Shown: positions 17,931 through 27,849, counted from the first letter of the stretch. The stretch is DNA of 64,000 bases from Chitinophagaceae bacterium (GCA_019638475.1 JAHBTR010000002.1:124001-188000), one strand, 5' to 3'. Program-made: numbers and translations. The notes: generated by a model not told the origin, from the letters alone.

Positions 17931-19046
17931 TTAATTATTTAGCATTAAAGGCATTACTAACATTAATAAATCTTCGCCTTCTGCTTGTTCGGTAGGTATA
18001 ATTAATCCTGCTTTAGAAGGAGTGCTTAATTCTACTTTTACTTCTTCGCTATCTGCTGCACCCAACATTTCTATTAAAAATTTTGCATTGAAAGCTATTT
18101 TTATATCTTCTCCACTATATTGACAACTCATACGTTCATTACCTTCAAAACTAAAATCAACATCTTGTGCTGCCATTTGAAGTTCATTGCCTGTAATGCT
18201 TAAAGCTACTTGATTGGTACTTTTATTACTAAACACACTTACACGGCGTAAAGCACTTTGAAAATCTGCTTTATTAATTAATAAAAGGTAGGGGTTTTGC
18301 GTAGGAATAACTACTTTATAATCTGGAAATCTTGCATCAATTAATCTACAAACCATTTGTATTTCGCCATGGGTTACAAAAAGATGATTGCTGTTATAAC
18401 TTACTGTTAGTTCATCATCATTATCTGGCAAAGCATTTTTTAAAATATTGAGTGGTTTTTTAGGCACAATAAAAGAATCTTCTTTAGAGGCTTTTGCATC
18501 TGTTCTTTTATAACGTACTAATCTATGAGCATCGGTAGATACAAATTGTATTCCTTCTTCGCTAAGTTCAAAAAATACACCTGTCATAGCAGGGCGTAAA
18601 TCATCGCCACTGGTTGCAAACAATGTTTTGTTAATAGCTGTAACTAATGCTGTACTACTCATAGTAAAATTAGTAGTATCATCTGCTGTGGGTTCTTTAG
18701 GAAAGTTATCAGGATTTTCGCCCATTACTTTGTATTTACCATTATCGCTGGTTATTTCTATTCCAAAATTTTTATCAATATTAAACGTTAATGGTTGGTC
18801 AGCAATGTTTTTTAAAGAATCCATTAAAATTTTTGCAGGAATACAAACTTTTCCATTGGCTTTACTTTCAATGCCCATTTGTACTCTCATAACAGTTTCT
18901 AAATCTGTAGCAGTAATACTTAATTTTTTATCTTGAATTTCAAATAAAAAATCTTCTAAAATGGGTAGTATTGTATTGGTACTAATTACACCATTTATTT
19001 GTTGTAAATGTTTTAAAAGAGAAGATGATGAAACAATAAACTTCAT
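17931..19046 (-). CDS. dnaN: DNA polymerase III sliding clamp, beta subunit
   Basis: The 371-residue protein MKFIVSSSSLLKHLQQINGV shows the three-domain clamp: domain 1 with NTILPILEDFLFEIQDKKLS, domain 2 around RPAMTGVFFELSEEGIQFVS and TDAHRLVRYKR, domain 3 ending in the canonical LLMLVMPLML. It encircles DNA and tethers polymerase III. It is a stand-alone gene, not next to dnaA or gyrB here. A TAGGTTTG -7 box is at 19094-19101 and a perfect inverted repeat lies in the presumptive leader at 19071-19090. Confidence 0.97.
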   Translation of the reverse strand: MKFIVSSSSLLKHLQQINGVISTNTILPILEDFLFEIQDKKLSITATDLETVMRVQMGIESKANGKVCIPAKILMDSLKNIADQPLTFNIDKNFGIEITSDNGKYKVMGENPDNFPKEPTADDTTNFTMSSTALVTAINKTLFATSGDDLRPAMTGVFFELSEEGIQFVSTDAHRLVRYKRTDAKASKEDSFIVPKKPLNILKNALPDNDDELTVSYNSNHLFVTHGEIQMVCRLIDARFPDYKVVIPTQNPYLLLINKADFQSALRRVSVFSNKSTNQVALSITGNELQMAAQDVDFSFEGNERMSCQYSGEDIKIAFNAKFLIEMLGAADSEEVKVELSTPSKAGLIIPTEQAEGEDLLMLVMPLMLNN

Positions 19047-19070
19047 AAATTTTATTTTATATTGATAACA

Positions 19071-19090
19071 AAACTGACAATTATCAGTTT
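19071..19090. promoter_or_regulatory. Inverted repeat in the dnaN leader
   Basis: AAACTGA and TCAGTTT are perfect inverted arms around CAATTA, 25 to 44 bases upstream of the dnaN start. The distal arm is 3 bases from the -7 box, so the palindrome overlaps the expected transcription start and could be an operator or a 5' mRNA hairpin. Confidence 0.45.
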
Positions 19091-19093
19091 GGG

Positions 19094-19101
19094 CAAACCT
19101 A
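19094..19101 (-). promoter_or_regulatory. -7 promoter box for dnaN (TAGGTTTG)
   Basis: The minus strand reads TAGGTTTG, an exact TAnnTTTG match 47 bases upstream of the dnaN start. Confidence 0.5.
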
Positions 19102-19275
19102 CTGTAAAAAGGTTAATATTTTATCACTTTTTATAAATTCATATAGGTTATTCACATAGTTTGTATGTAATTGTGAATTGAGGTTGGGTAAATATTGAAA
19201 AATTTTCTGCTTATACTAATAAAAATGTAAGTAAATATTTTGCTTGGTTAAGAATAATAGAATAGTGAAATGCCT

Positions 19276-19767
19276 TTAGCTTTTCATATTTTCATATTGA
19301 AGTGGCACACCAAAATTTCCATTTCTGCAAAGTGAAATTACTTCTTGTAAGTCATCTATTTTTTTAGCAGTAACCCTTATAATATTATCCATAATAGCAG
19401 GCTGTACTTTCAAACCACTTTCTTTGATGGCTTTTACTATTTTTTTAGCATCGTCTTGCTTTAATCCATTTTTTACCGATACATTTTTCTTCACTACTTT
19501 ACCACTTGGATAAGCATCTTTGCTAAAGTCAAAGGCATTGCCATCTATGCCTTGTTTCATACTTCTGCTAATTAATACATCTATTATTTGCTGAAGTTTC
19601 ATATCGCTATCAGCTTCTAATAAAATGGTAAAATCTTTTTTGTTCAGGTCTATTACTACATGGCTATCTCTAAAGTCAAAACGATTGGTAATTTCTTTAC
19701 GAACTACGTTAATAGCATTATCCAATGCCTGAATATCTACTTTACTGGCAATATCAAATGATGGCAT
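19276..19767 (-). CDS. yajQ: YajQ family nucleotide/cyclic-di-GMP-binding protein
   Basis: The 163-residue protein MPSFDIASKVDIQALDNAIN contains the family segments VVRKEITNRFDFRDS and QGIDGNAFDFSKDAYPSGKV and the ending RNGNFGVPLQYENMK. Its two RNP-like ferredoxin folds bind nucleotides; homologues bind cyclic-di-GMP. The start lies 23 bases downstream of gcvH, so the pair is likely co-transcribed. Confidence 0.93.
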   Translation of the reverse strand: MPSFDIASKVDIQALDNAINVVRKEITNRFDFRDSHVVIDLNKKDFTILLEADSDMKLQQIIDVLISRSMKQGIDGNAFDFSKDAYPSGKVVKKNVSVKNGLKQDDAKKIVKAIKESGLKVQPAIMDNIIRVTAKKIDDLQEVISLCRNGNFGVPLQYENMKS

Positions 19768-19790
19768 AATTTATTTTTTAAAAGTAGTCA

Positions 19791-20168
19791 TTAGCCTACT
19801 AATGCAGTATATGCAGCACTATCTAATAGTCCTTCTACATCAGCAGGATTGTTTACAGTTATTTTTACAATCCAACCTTCGCCATAAGAGTCATTATTAA
19901 TTAGTTCTGGTTGTTTTTCTAAAGCAGTATTAAATTCTGTAATAGTTCCTGCCACGGGCAAAAACAAATCACTAACAGTTTTTACAGCTTCTACAGTGCC
20001 AAAAACTTCATTTGCTTGAAGGCTTTTACCTACAGTATTAATATCTACATAAACAATATCGCCCAACTCGCTTTGAGCAAATTCTGTAATACCAATAGTA
20101 GCAGTATTGCCATCAATACTTATCCATTCATGGTCTTTTGAATAACGAAGGTTTGCAGGAAAATTCAT
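19791..20168 (-). CDS. gcvH: Glycine cleavage system H protein
   Basis: The 125-residue protein [20 protein letters not shown] carries the lipoyl-lysine motif [12 protein letters not shown] with the modified lysine at residue 63. The H protein shuttles the aminomethyl group between P, T and L proteins in glycine breakdown and is also a lipoate relay. The other gcv genes are not in this window. Length and motif match the family exactly. Confidence 0.97.
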   Translation of the reverse strand: MNFPANLRYSKDHEWISIDGNTATIGITEFAQSELGDIVYVDINTVGKSLQANEVFGTVEAVKTVSDLFLPVAGTITEFNTALEKQPELINNDSYGEGWIVKITVNNPADVEGLLDSAAYTALVG

Positions 20169-20302
20169 AAATATTTTTTTATAACTGCAAATATTATAAA
20201 TTCTGCTGAAAACCTTAGTATTTTTTATTTGTGCTATTTACTAAAATCATAAATGTTGTATATTGCCCCTCTTATAATTTGCTTTGTTTATAATTTTTTA
20301 TT

Positions 20303-21547
20303 ATGGAGTTGTACTATTCGTTTTCTGTTTTAATTGTTGTTGCTTCTTTATTTGCCTATCTCAATCATCGTATTTTAAAATTGCCTGCTACCATAGGTAT
20401 TATGATAATTGCTATGGCAGCTTCTTTGATATTAGTGCTTTTTGGAGAAAAGTTGTTTCCTGAAACATTGATACACTTTTCCTCTGTTATCAATGAATTT
20501 GATTTTACAGAAGTGTTGATGTGTGCTATGCTTAATTTTTTATTGTTTGCAGGTGGTATTCATATCAATATTAAAGATTTGAAAGAGCAACGAATGCCTA
20601 TTGTAGTATTCTCAACAGTAAGTGTGGTTATATCTGCATTTATAACAGGTGTTGTATTATATTATGTATTGCCATTGGTTCATTTGAATATTCCATTTAT
20701 TTATTGTCTTTTATTTGGAGCATTAATTTCTCCTACAGACCCCATAGCTGTACTGAGTGTTCTTAAAAAAGCCAATGTTTCTAAATCATTGGAAACAAAA
20801 GTAGCTGGTGAATCTTTATTTAACGATGGTATTGCTGTGGTGTTGTTTGCTGTTATTCTTCAACTGGCACAGGGTAGCGATTTTGAATTTTCTTTTTTAA
20901 ATATTTTTTGGTTGGTAATTAAAGAAGCAGGGGGTGGTTTGTTGTTGGGTATATTATTAGGATTTACTGCATCAAGAGCCATGAGAATTATTGACGATTA
21001 TAAATTGTCTGTACTTATTACACTTTCTGTGGTGATGGGTGGTTATTTAATAGCTCGTTCTTTACATATTTCTGGTCCGTTAACTATGGTTTCTGCGGGT
21101 TTGTTTATTGGTGATTTTAGTAAGAAATATAAAATGTCTGAAATTACTAAAGACTATTTAGATAAATTTTGGGAGTTGGTAGATGAAATTCTGAATGCTA
21201 TTCTTTTTCTTTTTATTGGTTTGGAGCTTTTGCTTATTCCTGCTGTGGGCAATTTTTGGTTGCCTGGAATTATTTGTATTGTAATAGTTTTAGTGGCAAG
21301 GTTTGCTTCTATATGGATACCTACGAAAATTGTTCCTTTCAAAAAGAAATTTACTACAAATACCATAAAGGTATTGGCATGGGGTGGTATAAGAGGGGGC
21401 GTTTCTATTGCCCTTGCATTATCCATAGCAGAAGGAGAGCATAAGCCATTTATAGTATCTGTTACCTATTTTGTAGTTATATTTTCTATTATTGTGCAAG
21501 GCCTTACTATTGGCAAATTTGCCAATAGTAAATTACAGAAAGAATAA
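20303..21547 (+). CDS. Na+/H+ antiporter, CPA1 family (NhaP-like)
   Basis: The 414-residue membrane protein has about 12 hydrophobic segments and the CPA1 landmarks: GALISPTDPIAVLSVLKK, GESLFNDGIAVVLFAVIL (the ND transport pair), and WGGIRGGVSIALALSIAEG near the C-terminus. It exchanges Na+ (or K+) for protons at the inner membrane. The long cytoplasmic C-terminal regulatory domain of some relatives is absent. It is a single gene divergent from gcvH. Confidence 0.93.
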   Translation: MELYYSFSVLIVVASLFAYLNHRILKLPATIGIMIIAMAASLILVLFGEKLFPETLIHFSSVINEFDFTEVLMCAMLNFLLFAGGIHINIKDLKEQRMPIVVFSTVSVVISAFITGVVLYYVLPLVHLNIPFIYCLLFGALISPTDPIAVLSVLKKANVSKSLETKVAGESLFNDGIAVVLFAVILQLAQGSDFEFSFLNIFWLVIKEAGGGLLLGILLGFTASRAMRIIDDYKLSVLITLSVVMGGYLIARSLHISGPLTMVSAGLFIGDFSKKYKMSEITKDYLDKFWELVDEILNAILFLFIGLELLLIPAVGNFWLPGIICIVIVLVARFASIWIPTKIVPFKKKFTTNTIKVLAWGGIRGGVSIALALSIAEGEHKPFIVSVTYFVVIFSIIVQGLTIGKFANSKLQKE

Positions 21548-21604
21548 AAATCACCTTACTATTGCTTATACGAAAAAAGGGCTATTGTAGAAATCAAATT
21601 CGTA

Positions 21605-22345
21605 TTAATTCAACATTCTTATTTTCATTCTTACATCTTTTATAGGTCTGTCGCCTGGTCTTGTTTGTAATGAAGCTATTTTATCAATAACATTTAATCC
21701 AGAAATAATTTCACCAAATACAGTATAATTCTGGTCTAAAAAAGGAGTGCCTCCAATGCGATGATACATTTCTTTTTGTTGTTCTGTATATGAAAAATTT
21801 GGATTATTAGGCTTTATACGTTGTTCATACATTTGACGTAGTTGTGCAGTATCTATTTTATTACCTTGCACAATATAAAATTGACAATTACTACTTGCTT
21901 TTTCAGGATTACCATCTCTTGCTGCTGCCAATGCTCCTTTTTTATGTATTAAGTTATGGTTAAATTCAGCAGGTATTCTTGGTTGTCCTGTTACTTCGCC
22001 ACCACCTAATATAGCTAAACTATCTGCATGTTTGCTGACAGGGTCTCCACCTTGAATCATAAAGCCCTTAATAACTCTATGAAATAAAAGGCTGTCATAA
22101 AAACCTTTTTGAATAAGTTTAATAAAATTATCTCTGTGCAATGGTGTAGCATCGTACAAACGAGCAATCATAATACCATAATCTGTAGTTATTTCTACCA
22201 ATCTTTCTTTAGATACTGGTGTAGTAGTAGCTGTTTGTGTAACTTTTGGTGTAGCTGGTCTTGTTGTTGTTTTCTTTTTAGTTGCTTGTGCATTAATTGT
22301 TATTGAACTAATCACAACGCTTAATAATAATAAAAAATGTTTCAT
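21605..22345 (-). CDS. Secreted cyclophilin-type peptidyl-prolyl isomerase
   Basis: The 246-residue protein has a signal peptide (HFLLLLSVVISSITINAQ), a Thr/Lys-rich linker and a cyclophilin domain from VEITTDYGIMIARLYDATPL, with FHRVIKGFMIQGGDP and NYTVFGEIISGLNVIDKIA. Inside is a longer acidic/basic loop (MYEQRIKPNNPNFSYTEQQK) typical of Bacteroidota PPIases. It assists folding of periplasmic or outer-membrane proteins. A TAAATTTG -7 box at 22371-22378 overlaps the end of the upstream gene. Confidence 0.92.
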   Translation of the reverse strand: MKHFLLLLSVVISSITINAQATKKKTTTRPATPKVTQTATTTPVSKERLVEITTDYGIMIARLYDATPLHRDNFIKLIQKGFYDSLLFHRVIKGFMIQGGDPVSKHADSLAILGGGEVTGQPRIPAEFNHNLIHKKGALAAARDGNPEKASSNCQFYIVQGNKIDTAQLRQMYEQRIKPNNPNFSYTEQQKEMYHRIGGTPFLDQNYTVFGEIISGLNVIDKIASLQTRPGDRPIKDVRMKIRMLN

Positions 22346-22375
22346 TGTTTTTTTTGAAAATGATTTGCGGCAAAT

Positions 22376-22720
22376 TTAAAATTCTATTTTGTCAAAGTAA
22401 TGCAAAATATGTTCTTTAAAAAAATCTTCATGCTCAGAAGATAGGTAGTCTGGCACTTCTTTTAATTGCTTAAAGTGAGGATAGTTGTCTGAATCAAATT
22501 TTTCAAAAACAAAATAACCGCTTGGTTGTAGTAATATACAAACTGCTACATGCATCAAATCTTGCTTTTGCTCTTTGCTTATTTTATTAGTTTGAAAACC
22601 AGTTTCTTGCAATCCTATTAAAAATAATATGGTTTCTATATCGGGCTTTTTGCCAAATTTATCAGTTAGCTTATTTTCTAATTGATACCAGCGTTGATGT
22701 AGGTTTTCTTGTACAAACAT
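22376..22720 (-). CDS. Conserved hypothetical protein
   Basis: The 114-residue soluble protein begins MFVQENLHQRWYQLENKLTD and contains DIETILFLIGLQETGFQTNK and MHVAVCILLQPSGYFVF. It has no signal or membrane segment. I know this type only as a conserved Bacteroidota protein without function. A TACCTTTG -7 box on the minus strand ends 5 bases before the ATG, implying a leaderless message. It ends 30 bases before the cyclophilin start. Confidence 0.8.
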   Translation of the reverse strand: MFVQENLHQRWYQLENKLTDKFGKKPDIETILFLIGLQETGFQTNKISKEQKQDLMHVAVCILLQPSGYFVFEKFDSDNYPHFKQLKEVPDYLSSEHEDFFKEHILHYFDKIEF

Positions 22721-22725
22721 AATGG

Positions 22726-22733
22726 CAAAGGTA
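22726..22733 (-). promoter_or_regulatory. -7 promoter box (TACCTTTG), leaderless layout
   Basis: The minus strand reads TACCTTTG followed by 5 bases and the ATG of the hypothetical gene. Confidence 0.5.
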
Positions 22734-22842
22734 TGATAGTTTATGGGTAAACATTTCCCTCTATTGGGTGTGAGAAAGGGGTGGTAGTACTTTAGTATTT
22801 TTCATTTATGTAATAAGTATAAATTATTTTGTTAAATGGGCT

Positions 22843-22850
22843 TATATTTG
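22843..22850 (+). promoter_or_regulatory. -7 promoter box for the TonB receptor (TATATTTG)
   Basis: TATATTTG matches the Bacteroidota -7 element exactly, 17 bases before the receptor ATG. Confidence 0.45.
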
Positions 22851-22867
22851 CCCTTTGCTATTAAATT

Positions 22868-25477
22868 ATGTTTATGCTAAAATTAAGTAAACTTGCTATT
22901 ATATTATTAATGGCTGTGCCTTTTACACTAATGGCACAAAAAAAACAAACTACGACTAAGAAGGGCAACACTACTACAACAGCTACCAGAGATACAACAG
23001 TAACAGATGAAGTAAAAGATGCAATTTCTGAAAATATTGCAGTAGTTACTATTGATGAAGATGACCAAGGCGATGGTGGTGCTCAAAATGTATCAAGTGT
23101 ATTAACAGCAGGAAGAGACCCATTTTTCTCTGTAATGTCTTTCAATTTCAATGCATTCAGGTATAGAATGAGGGGTTATGATGGCGACTTGAATACTACC
23201 TATTTGAATGGTATTCCTATGGATAATTTGGATAATGGGTTTATACCTTATGGTTTATGGGGTGGATTAAATGATGTAATGAGAAACAGAGATGTTTCTA
23301 TAGGGTTAAGACCAAGCACATTTAGCTTTGGCGATATTGGTACTTCTTCTTCTATAGATGCAAGAGCCAGTAAACAAAGAAAGCAAACACAAATAGGTTA
23401 TGCTTTAAGTAATAGAAACTATACACATCGTTTAACACTGTATCATGGTACAGGTATCAGTAAAAAAGGATGGGCATTTGTATTTGCAGGAAGTTTTAGA
23501 GGTGCAGATGAAGCTTATGTACCAGGTACATATTATAATGGTTACAGCTATTTTGTAGGTATTGATAAACGTTTAGGGCAAAAAAACTTATTATCATTAT
23601 CTGTATTTAATGCACCAACAGAAAATGGCAGACAAAGTGCCTCTATAGAAGAAATGAGAAAAATTACTGGCGATAATTTTTACAATCCTACATGGGGCTT
23701 ACAAAATGGTAAAGTAAGAAATGCCAATGTAGCCAAAAGTAATCAGCCTACATTTATTTTAAGCGATGAATATCGTTTTAACAATCGTACTACTATTAAT
23801 ACAGCTATTAGTGCTACATGGGGCAAAAGAAGTACTACTGCTTTAGATTGGTATAATGCACCAGACCCAAGACCAGATTATTACAGATATTTACCAAGCT
23901 ATCAGTTAGGCGATGCATTGCAACAAGCTGTTTTAACAGCTATACAAACCGATATTAATAAAAGACAACTAAATTGGGATGGCTTTTTTCAAGTAAATAG
24001 AAACAGCTTTGCTACTATTCAAAATGCAAATGGAATTGCAGGTAATACAGTTTCTGGAAGAAGAAGCCGATACATTCAAGAAGAAAGAGTAATAGATACC
24101 AGACGTTTAACCTTTAATTCTACCTTTAATACAAGTATTGGTAATCATACAGAACTTTCTGGTGGTATAGCTTTTCAAAATCAAACCAATAACTATTATA
24201 AAGAAGTAGCAGATTTATTAGGTGGTGAATTTTATGTAAACCTTAATCAATTTGCAGAAAGAGATTTTCCTAACAATAGCTCTGCCAATCAAAATGATTT
24301 GAATGAACCAAACCGTATTTTATATAAAGGAGATAAATTTGGTTATGATTATGATATTGCTATTCGTAAAGCATCTACATGGTTACAAGGAGTATTCAAA
24401 TTTAAGAAAGTAGATTTCTTTCTTGCAGGAGAATTATCTAATACTAAATTTTGGAGAGTTGGTTATACAAGAACAGGTACTTTCCCTAACAACTCTTTTG
24501 GCAAATCTGCTATAAATAATTTTGATAACTATGCAGTAAAAGGAGGTGTTACTTATAAAATAAATGGTAGAAACTATTTATATGCCAATGCTGCGGTACT
24601 TACAAGAGCACCTTTATTTGATAATGTATATATATCTCCTCGTACAAGAGATTTTATACAAAATAATACTACCAACGAAGATGTTCAAACAGTAGAAGCA
24701 GGTTATGTGCTCAATGCTCCTAAACTTAAAGTAAGATTAACTGGTTATTATACTCAATTAAATAACCAAATGAATGTATTAACCTTTTACCATGATGGTT
24801 ATAGAAACTTTGTAAATTATGCTATGAGCAATATAGATAAATTACAATTTGGAATGGAGTTTGGGGCAGAAGCTAAAATAATAAGAAATATTACTTTAAA
24901 TGTAGCTGTATCGGCAGGAAGATTTTATTACAATAGCAGACAAAATGCAACAGTTACTGTAGATAACAATGCTTCAATTTTGACCAATGATTTAATTTAT
25001 TCTCAGAATTACAGAATACCCAGCACACCACAAAATACTTATAGTGTAGGCCTTTCTTATCGTAGTCCTAAATTCTGGTTTGTAAGTTTAAGTGCTAACT
25101 ATGCAGCTAATAGATGGCTTGACTTTAACCCTATTAGAAGAACTTATGATGCAGTAGAAGGATTAGATATTACCAAACCAAATGAAGCAGCTTTAAGAGA
25201 AGATATTCTTGCTCAAACAAAATTAGCAGATGATTATACAATAGATTTCTTTGGTGGTTGGAATTGGAGACTTCCTAAAAGTTTAGGTCTTAAAAAAACT
25301 ACCTACTTAGTATTTAACTTAGGTATCAATAATTTGCTCAATAATAAAAATATTATTTCTGGTGGTTTTGAACAATTACGTTTTGATTATGCAGATAAAA
25401 ATGTAAATAAATTTCCAGCAAAATATTATTATGCTTATGGGCTAAACTATTTTGCCAGTGTAACACTTAGATTCTAA
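22868..25477 (+). CDS. TonB-dependent receptor
   Basis: The 869-residue protein has a signal peptide (LAIILLMAVPFTLMAQ), a low-complexity Thr/Lys linker, and a plug with SVMSFNFNAFRYRMRGYDGD followed by NGIPMDNLDNGFIPYGLWGG. The rest is a 22-strand-type barrel ending in the typical YFASVTLRF. No carboxypeptidase-like N-terminal domain is present, unlike the two other receptors of the window. It lies 43 bases upstream of a DUF5689 lipoprotein on the same strand, and the two probably form an operon and an outer-membrane complex. Substrate unknown. Confidence 0.92.
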   Translation: MFMLKLSKLAIILLMAVPFTLMAQKKQTTTKKGNTTTTATRDTTVTDEVKDAISENIAVVTIDEDDQGDGGAQNVSSVLTAGRDPFFSVMSFNFNAFRYRMRGYDGDLNTTYLNGIPMDNLDNGFIPYGLWGGLNDVMRNRDVSIGLRPSTFSFGDIGTSSSIDARASKQRKQTQIGYALSNRNYTHRLTLYHGTGISKKGWAFVFAGSFRGADEAYVPGTYYNGYSYFVGIDKRLGQKNLLSLSVFNAPTENGRQSASIEEMRKITGDNFYNPTWGLQNGKVRNANVAKSNQPTFILSDEYRFNNRTTINTAISATWGKRSTTALDWYNAPDPRPDYYRYLPSYQLGDALQQAVLTAIQTDINKRQLNWDGFFQVNRNSFATIQNANGIAGNTVSGRRSRYIQEERVIDTRRLTFNSTFNTSIGNHTELSGGIAFQNQTNNYYKEVADLLGGEFYVNLNQFAERDFPNNSSANQNDLNEPNRILYKGDKFGYDYDIAIRKASTWLQGVFKFKKVDFFLAGELSNTKFWRVGYTRTGTFPNNSFGKSAINNFDNYAVKGGVTYKINGRNYLYANAAVLTRAPLFDNVYISPRTRDFIQNNTTNEDVQTVEAGYVLNAPKLKVRLTGYYTQLNNQMNVLTFYHDGYRNFVNYAMSNIDKLQFGMEFGAEAKIIRNITLNVAVSAGRFYYNSRQNATVTVDNNASILTNDLIYSQNYRIPSTPQNTYSVGLSYRSPKFWFVSLSANYAANRWLDFNPIRRTYDAVEGLDITKPNEAALREDILAQTKLADDYTIDFFGGWNWRLPKSLGLKKTTYLVFNLGINNLLNNKNIISGGFEQLRFDYADKNVNKFPAKYYYAYGLNYFASVTLRF

Positions 25478-25520
25478 ATAAAAATATACATTAATTAAAA
25501 AATATTAAATTCTTTATCAA

Positions 25521-27461
25521 ATGAGTATTATGAAACATAAACAATTCAATTGGTTGGCAGCGTTAATATTAACTATTGCCACAGTTACAATTATTGCAGC
25601 TTGTAACAAAAAGTTTGACGAACCAGATACAACTTTTATAGACCCTAACTTGCCTGTAACAATGTCTTTAAAAGAACTTAAAGCATTATTGCCTACAGCA
25701 GGAACTGTAGTAGAAATTACAGATGATAAAACAATATCTGGTATTGTAGTTGCAGACGACAGAAGTGGTAATTTTTATAAATCCATTTCTATACAAGATG
25801 CAACTGGTGGTGTAAGTGTACGTTTAGATGGTACTAACGTATTCAATAGCTACCCTGTAGGTCGTAGAGTGTATATCAATGTAAAAGGACTCTGTATAGG
25901 TGAATATGGAGGAATGATACAGTTAGGAGCTATTAATTCAAGCACCTCTCCTATATCGCAAACACCTATTCCACAAAACTTGTTTGATAAATATATTGTA
26001 AAGGGAAGTTTTGGCAATACTATTACTCCTAAAGTAATTACCAATTTTGCCGATTTAAAAACAACTTTACAAGATAGTGTTCAAAACACTTTAATACAAT
26101 TACAAAATTTTCAGGTGGTAGCAGCAGACACATTAAAAACTTATGGAGACCCAAGTTTAGCTTCATCTGCAGTTAATATTAATGTACAAAATTGCTCTGG
26201 TAATACAATTATTATGAGAAGCAGTAGTTATGCAAACTTTGCAGGTATTACTGTTCCAAAAGGTAAAGGTACTATTACAGCTATTTATACTTTCTTTAAT
26301 GGTACAAAACAATTAGTAATACGAGATACAGCTGACCTACAATTTAATGATGTAAGATGTGGTGGAGTAAGCACTTCTCTTACTTATAAAACTATTCAAG
26401 AAATTAGGGCTTTAGGAAGTGGAGCTACTATTCCTGCCAATACTGGTATTAGAGGCGTTATAGTATCTAACAAAGCAAATGAAGCTGCTGGTAACTATCG
26501 CATACAAGATGCAAGTGCTTCTGGTATTCAATTACGTTTCATTACAGCATTTAATCCAAACTTTGATTTGGATGATAGTGTTAGTGTCGAAATTTCTGGT
26601 TTATCTGTAGATTTATTTAATGGAGATATGCAAATAAACAATGTAGCCAATTCTCAAAAATTAGGTATTGGAACTATTATACCAAGAACTGCTACAGTAA
26701 CAGATATAGCTGCTAATATAAATGATTGGTCATCTACAGTAGTACAGCTAAGTAATGTTACAGTAGTACAAAGTTCAACTAACACTACAGGAATTAATTA
26801 TGATGTAACAGATGCCACAGGCACGATTGTTTCTTTTGTAAGAAATGCTTTAGGTGTTACACCACCTGCTAATGCTACATCATACACAGGGTATGTGTCT
26901 TTATATAATGGAACACCACAAATAACTATTAGAAATGCTTCTGATGTTCCTGGCAGTGGTGGAGGACCAACTCCAGGTGGTACAAATGAAAATTTTGAAT
27001 CTGGTGCTAAAACAAATTATACTGATGCTGCTGTAACATTAACTACTGGTTCTTGGTTTTTTAGTGATGGACTTTTAGGTACTGATGCAAATGATATGAA
27101 AATTGGTTCACAATCTGCAAGAGTTCGTGGTACAAATGTTAAAGAAGGTTTTATAAGAATGGAGTTTGATATTACTGGTGTACAACAAGTAAAATTCAAA
27201 TTTGCTGGTACAAACTTTAATGAAGGCTCTGATGATACACAAGAAATTAGTGTTCAGTTAGAATATTCTAAAGATGGAGGTACTACATGGACAGCTCTTT
27301 CAAAAGTAATAGGTGCAAGAGGTTCATTTACCAATGCAAGTTATACCATACCTGCTACTTCTACAGAAAATGTTCGTGTGAAAATAGTCAATACTTCTTT
27401 CCTAAGAAGTACTAATAATAGGTTGAGAGTAAATATTGATGATGTTGAATTAATTAAATAA
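25521..27461 (+). CDS. DUF5689 domain lipoprotein
   Basis: The 646-residue protein has a lipobox IIAAC near residue 28. Two repeated OB-fold-like DUF5689 segments follow: ISGIVVADDRSGNFYKSISI with VYINVKGLCIGEYGG, and GIRGVIVSNKANEAAGNYRI with VEISGLSVDLFNGD. The C-terminal ~180 residues (after GGGPTPGG) form a separate beta-sandwich with NENFESG at its start and GSWFFSDG inside. It is probably exposed at the outer membrane next to the TonB receptor encoded upstream. Relatives often sit beside receptors and secreted nucleases; no nuclease is adjacent here. The start could also be ATG 25530. A strong terminator follows. Confidence 0.85.
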   Translation: MSIMKHKQFNWLAALILTIATVTIIAACNKKFDEPDTTFIDPNLPVTMSLKELKALLPTAGTVVEITDDKTISGIVVADDRSGNFYKSISIQDATGGVSVRLDGTNVFNSYPVGRRVYINVKGLCIGEYGGMIQLGAINSSTSPISQTPIPQNLFDKYIVKGSFGNTITPKVITNFADLKTTLQDSVQNTLIQLQNFQVVAADTLKTYGDPSLASSAVNINVQNCSGNTIIMRSSSYANFAGITVPKGKGTITAIYTFFNGTKQLVIRDTADLQFNDVRCGGVSTSLTYKTIQEIRALGSGATIPANTGIRGVIVSNKANEAAGNYRIQDASASGIQLRFITAFNPNFDLDDSVSVEISGLSVDLFNGDMQINNVANSQKLGIGTIIPRTATVTDIAANINDWSSTVVQLSNVTVVQSSTNTTGINYDVTDATGTIVSFVRNALGVTPPANATSYTGYVSLYNGTPQITIRNASDVPGSGGGPTPGGTNENFESGAKTNYTDAAVTLTTGSWFFSDGLLGTDANDMKIGSQSARVRGTNVKEGFIRMEFDITGVQQVKFKFAGTNFNEGSDDTQEISVQLEYSKDGGTTWTALSKVIGARGSFTNASYTIPATSTENVRVKIVNTSFLRSTNNRLRVNIDDVELIK

Positions 27462-27485
27462 TCAATAAAGTGGATTAGTAAGCTA

Positions 27486-27517
27486 AAAAAAGCGTGGAAA
27501 ATTCCACGCTTTTTTAT
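27486..27517 (+). terminator. Strong rho-independent terminator after the DUF5689 gene
   Basis: AAAAAAGCGTGGAA and TTCCACGCTTTTTT form a 14-bp perfect stem (the shared AATT may close the loop), with a run of six T at the 3' side. Confidence 0.93.
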
Positions 27518-27632
27518 TTGTATAATTTCTCAGTGCCTTGTTTTCAAAAAGTATTCTTGTATAGCTTTTGTGGGTTAGGTAAGGAACTATGGGGTATTAG
27601 TGTATGTTGTGGGGCTTTATTTTAAAATTTCT

Positions 27633-27640
27633 TACATTTG
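27633..27640 (+). promoter_or_regulatory. -7 promoter box of the degraded TA operon (TACATTTG)
   Basis: TACATTTG is an exact -7 match 16 bases before the antitoxin ATG. A TTG lies 23 bases upstream of it, at the edge of the permitted -33 spacing. Confidence 0.45.
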
Positions 27641-27656
27641 TATAAACATTACAGCT

Positions 27657-27823
27657 ATGCAAACAGTAGTAAGAAAAGCAAACAATACCACTCCTAAAAA
27701 ATTAGTTGTAAAAAAAGCAGCTAAAAAAAGCCATCTAAAAAGAAAGTTGTTTTTGGAGGATTAAAAACGGCTGTAAAATATATTGCTCCAGATGCTTTTG
27801 AGCCTATGGAATTAGTATCCTAA
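27657..27823 (+). pseudogene. Antitoxin of the PIN-toxin pair, frameshifted
   Basis: The frame begins MQTVVRKANNTTPKKLVVKK and stops early, but continuity appears after a one-base shift in the A7 run at 27723-27729, giving KKKVVFGGLKTAVKYIAPDA and FEPMELVS before TAA at 27823. Corrected length is about 55 residues, a basic N-terminal tail followed by a short toxin-binding segment. It lies 26 bases before a PIN-type gene. The shift equals loss of one A in a homopolymer. Confidence 0.7.
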
Positions 27824-27849
27824 AAAAGGCTGGTTATTTTTATTATAAT

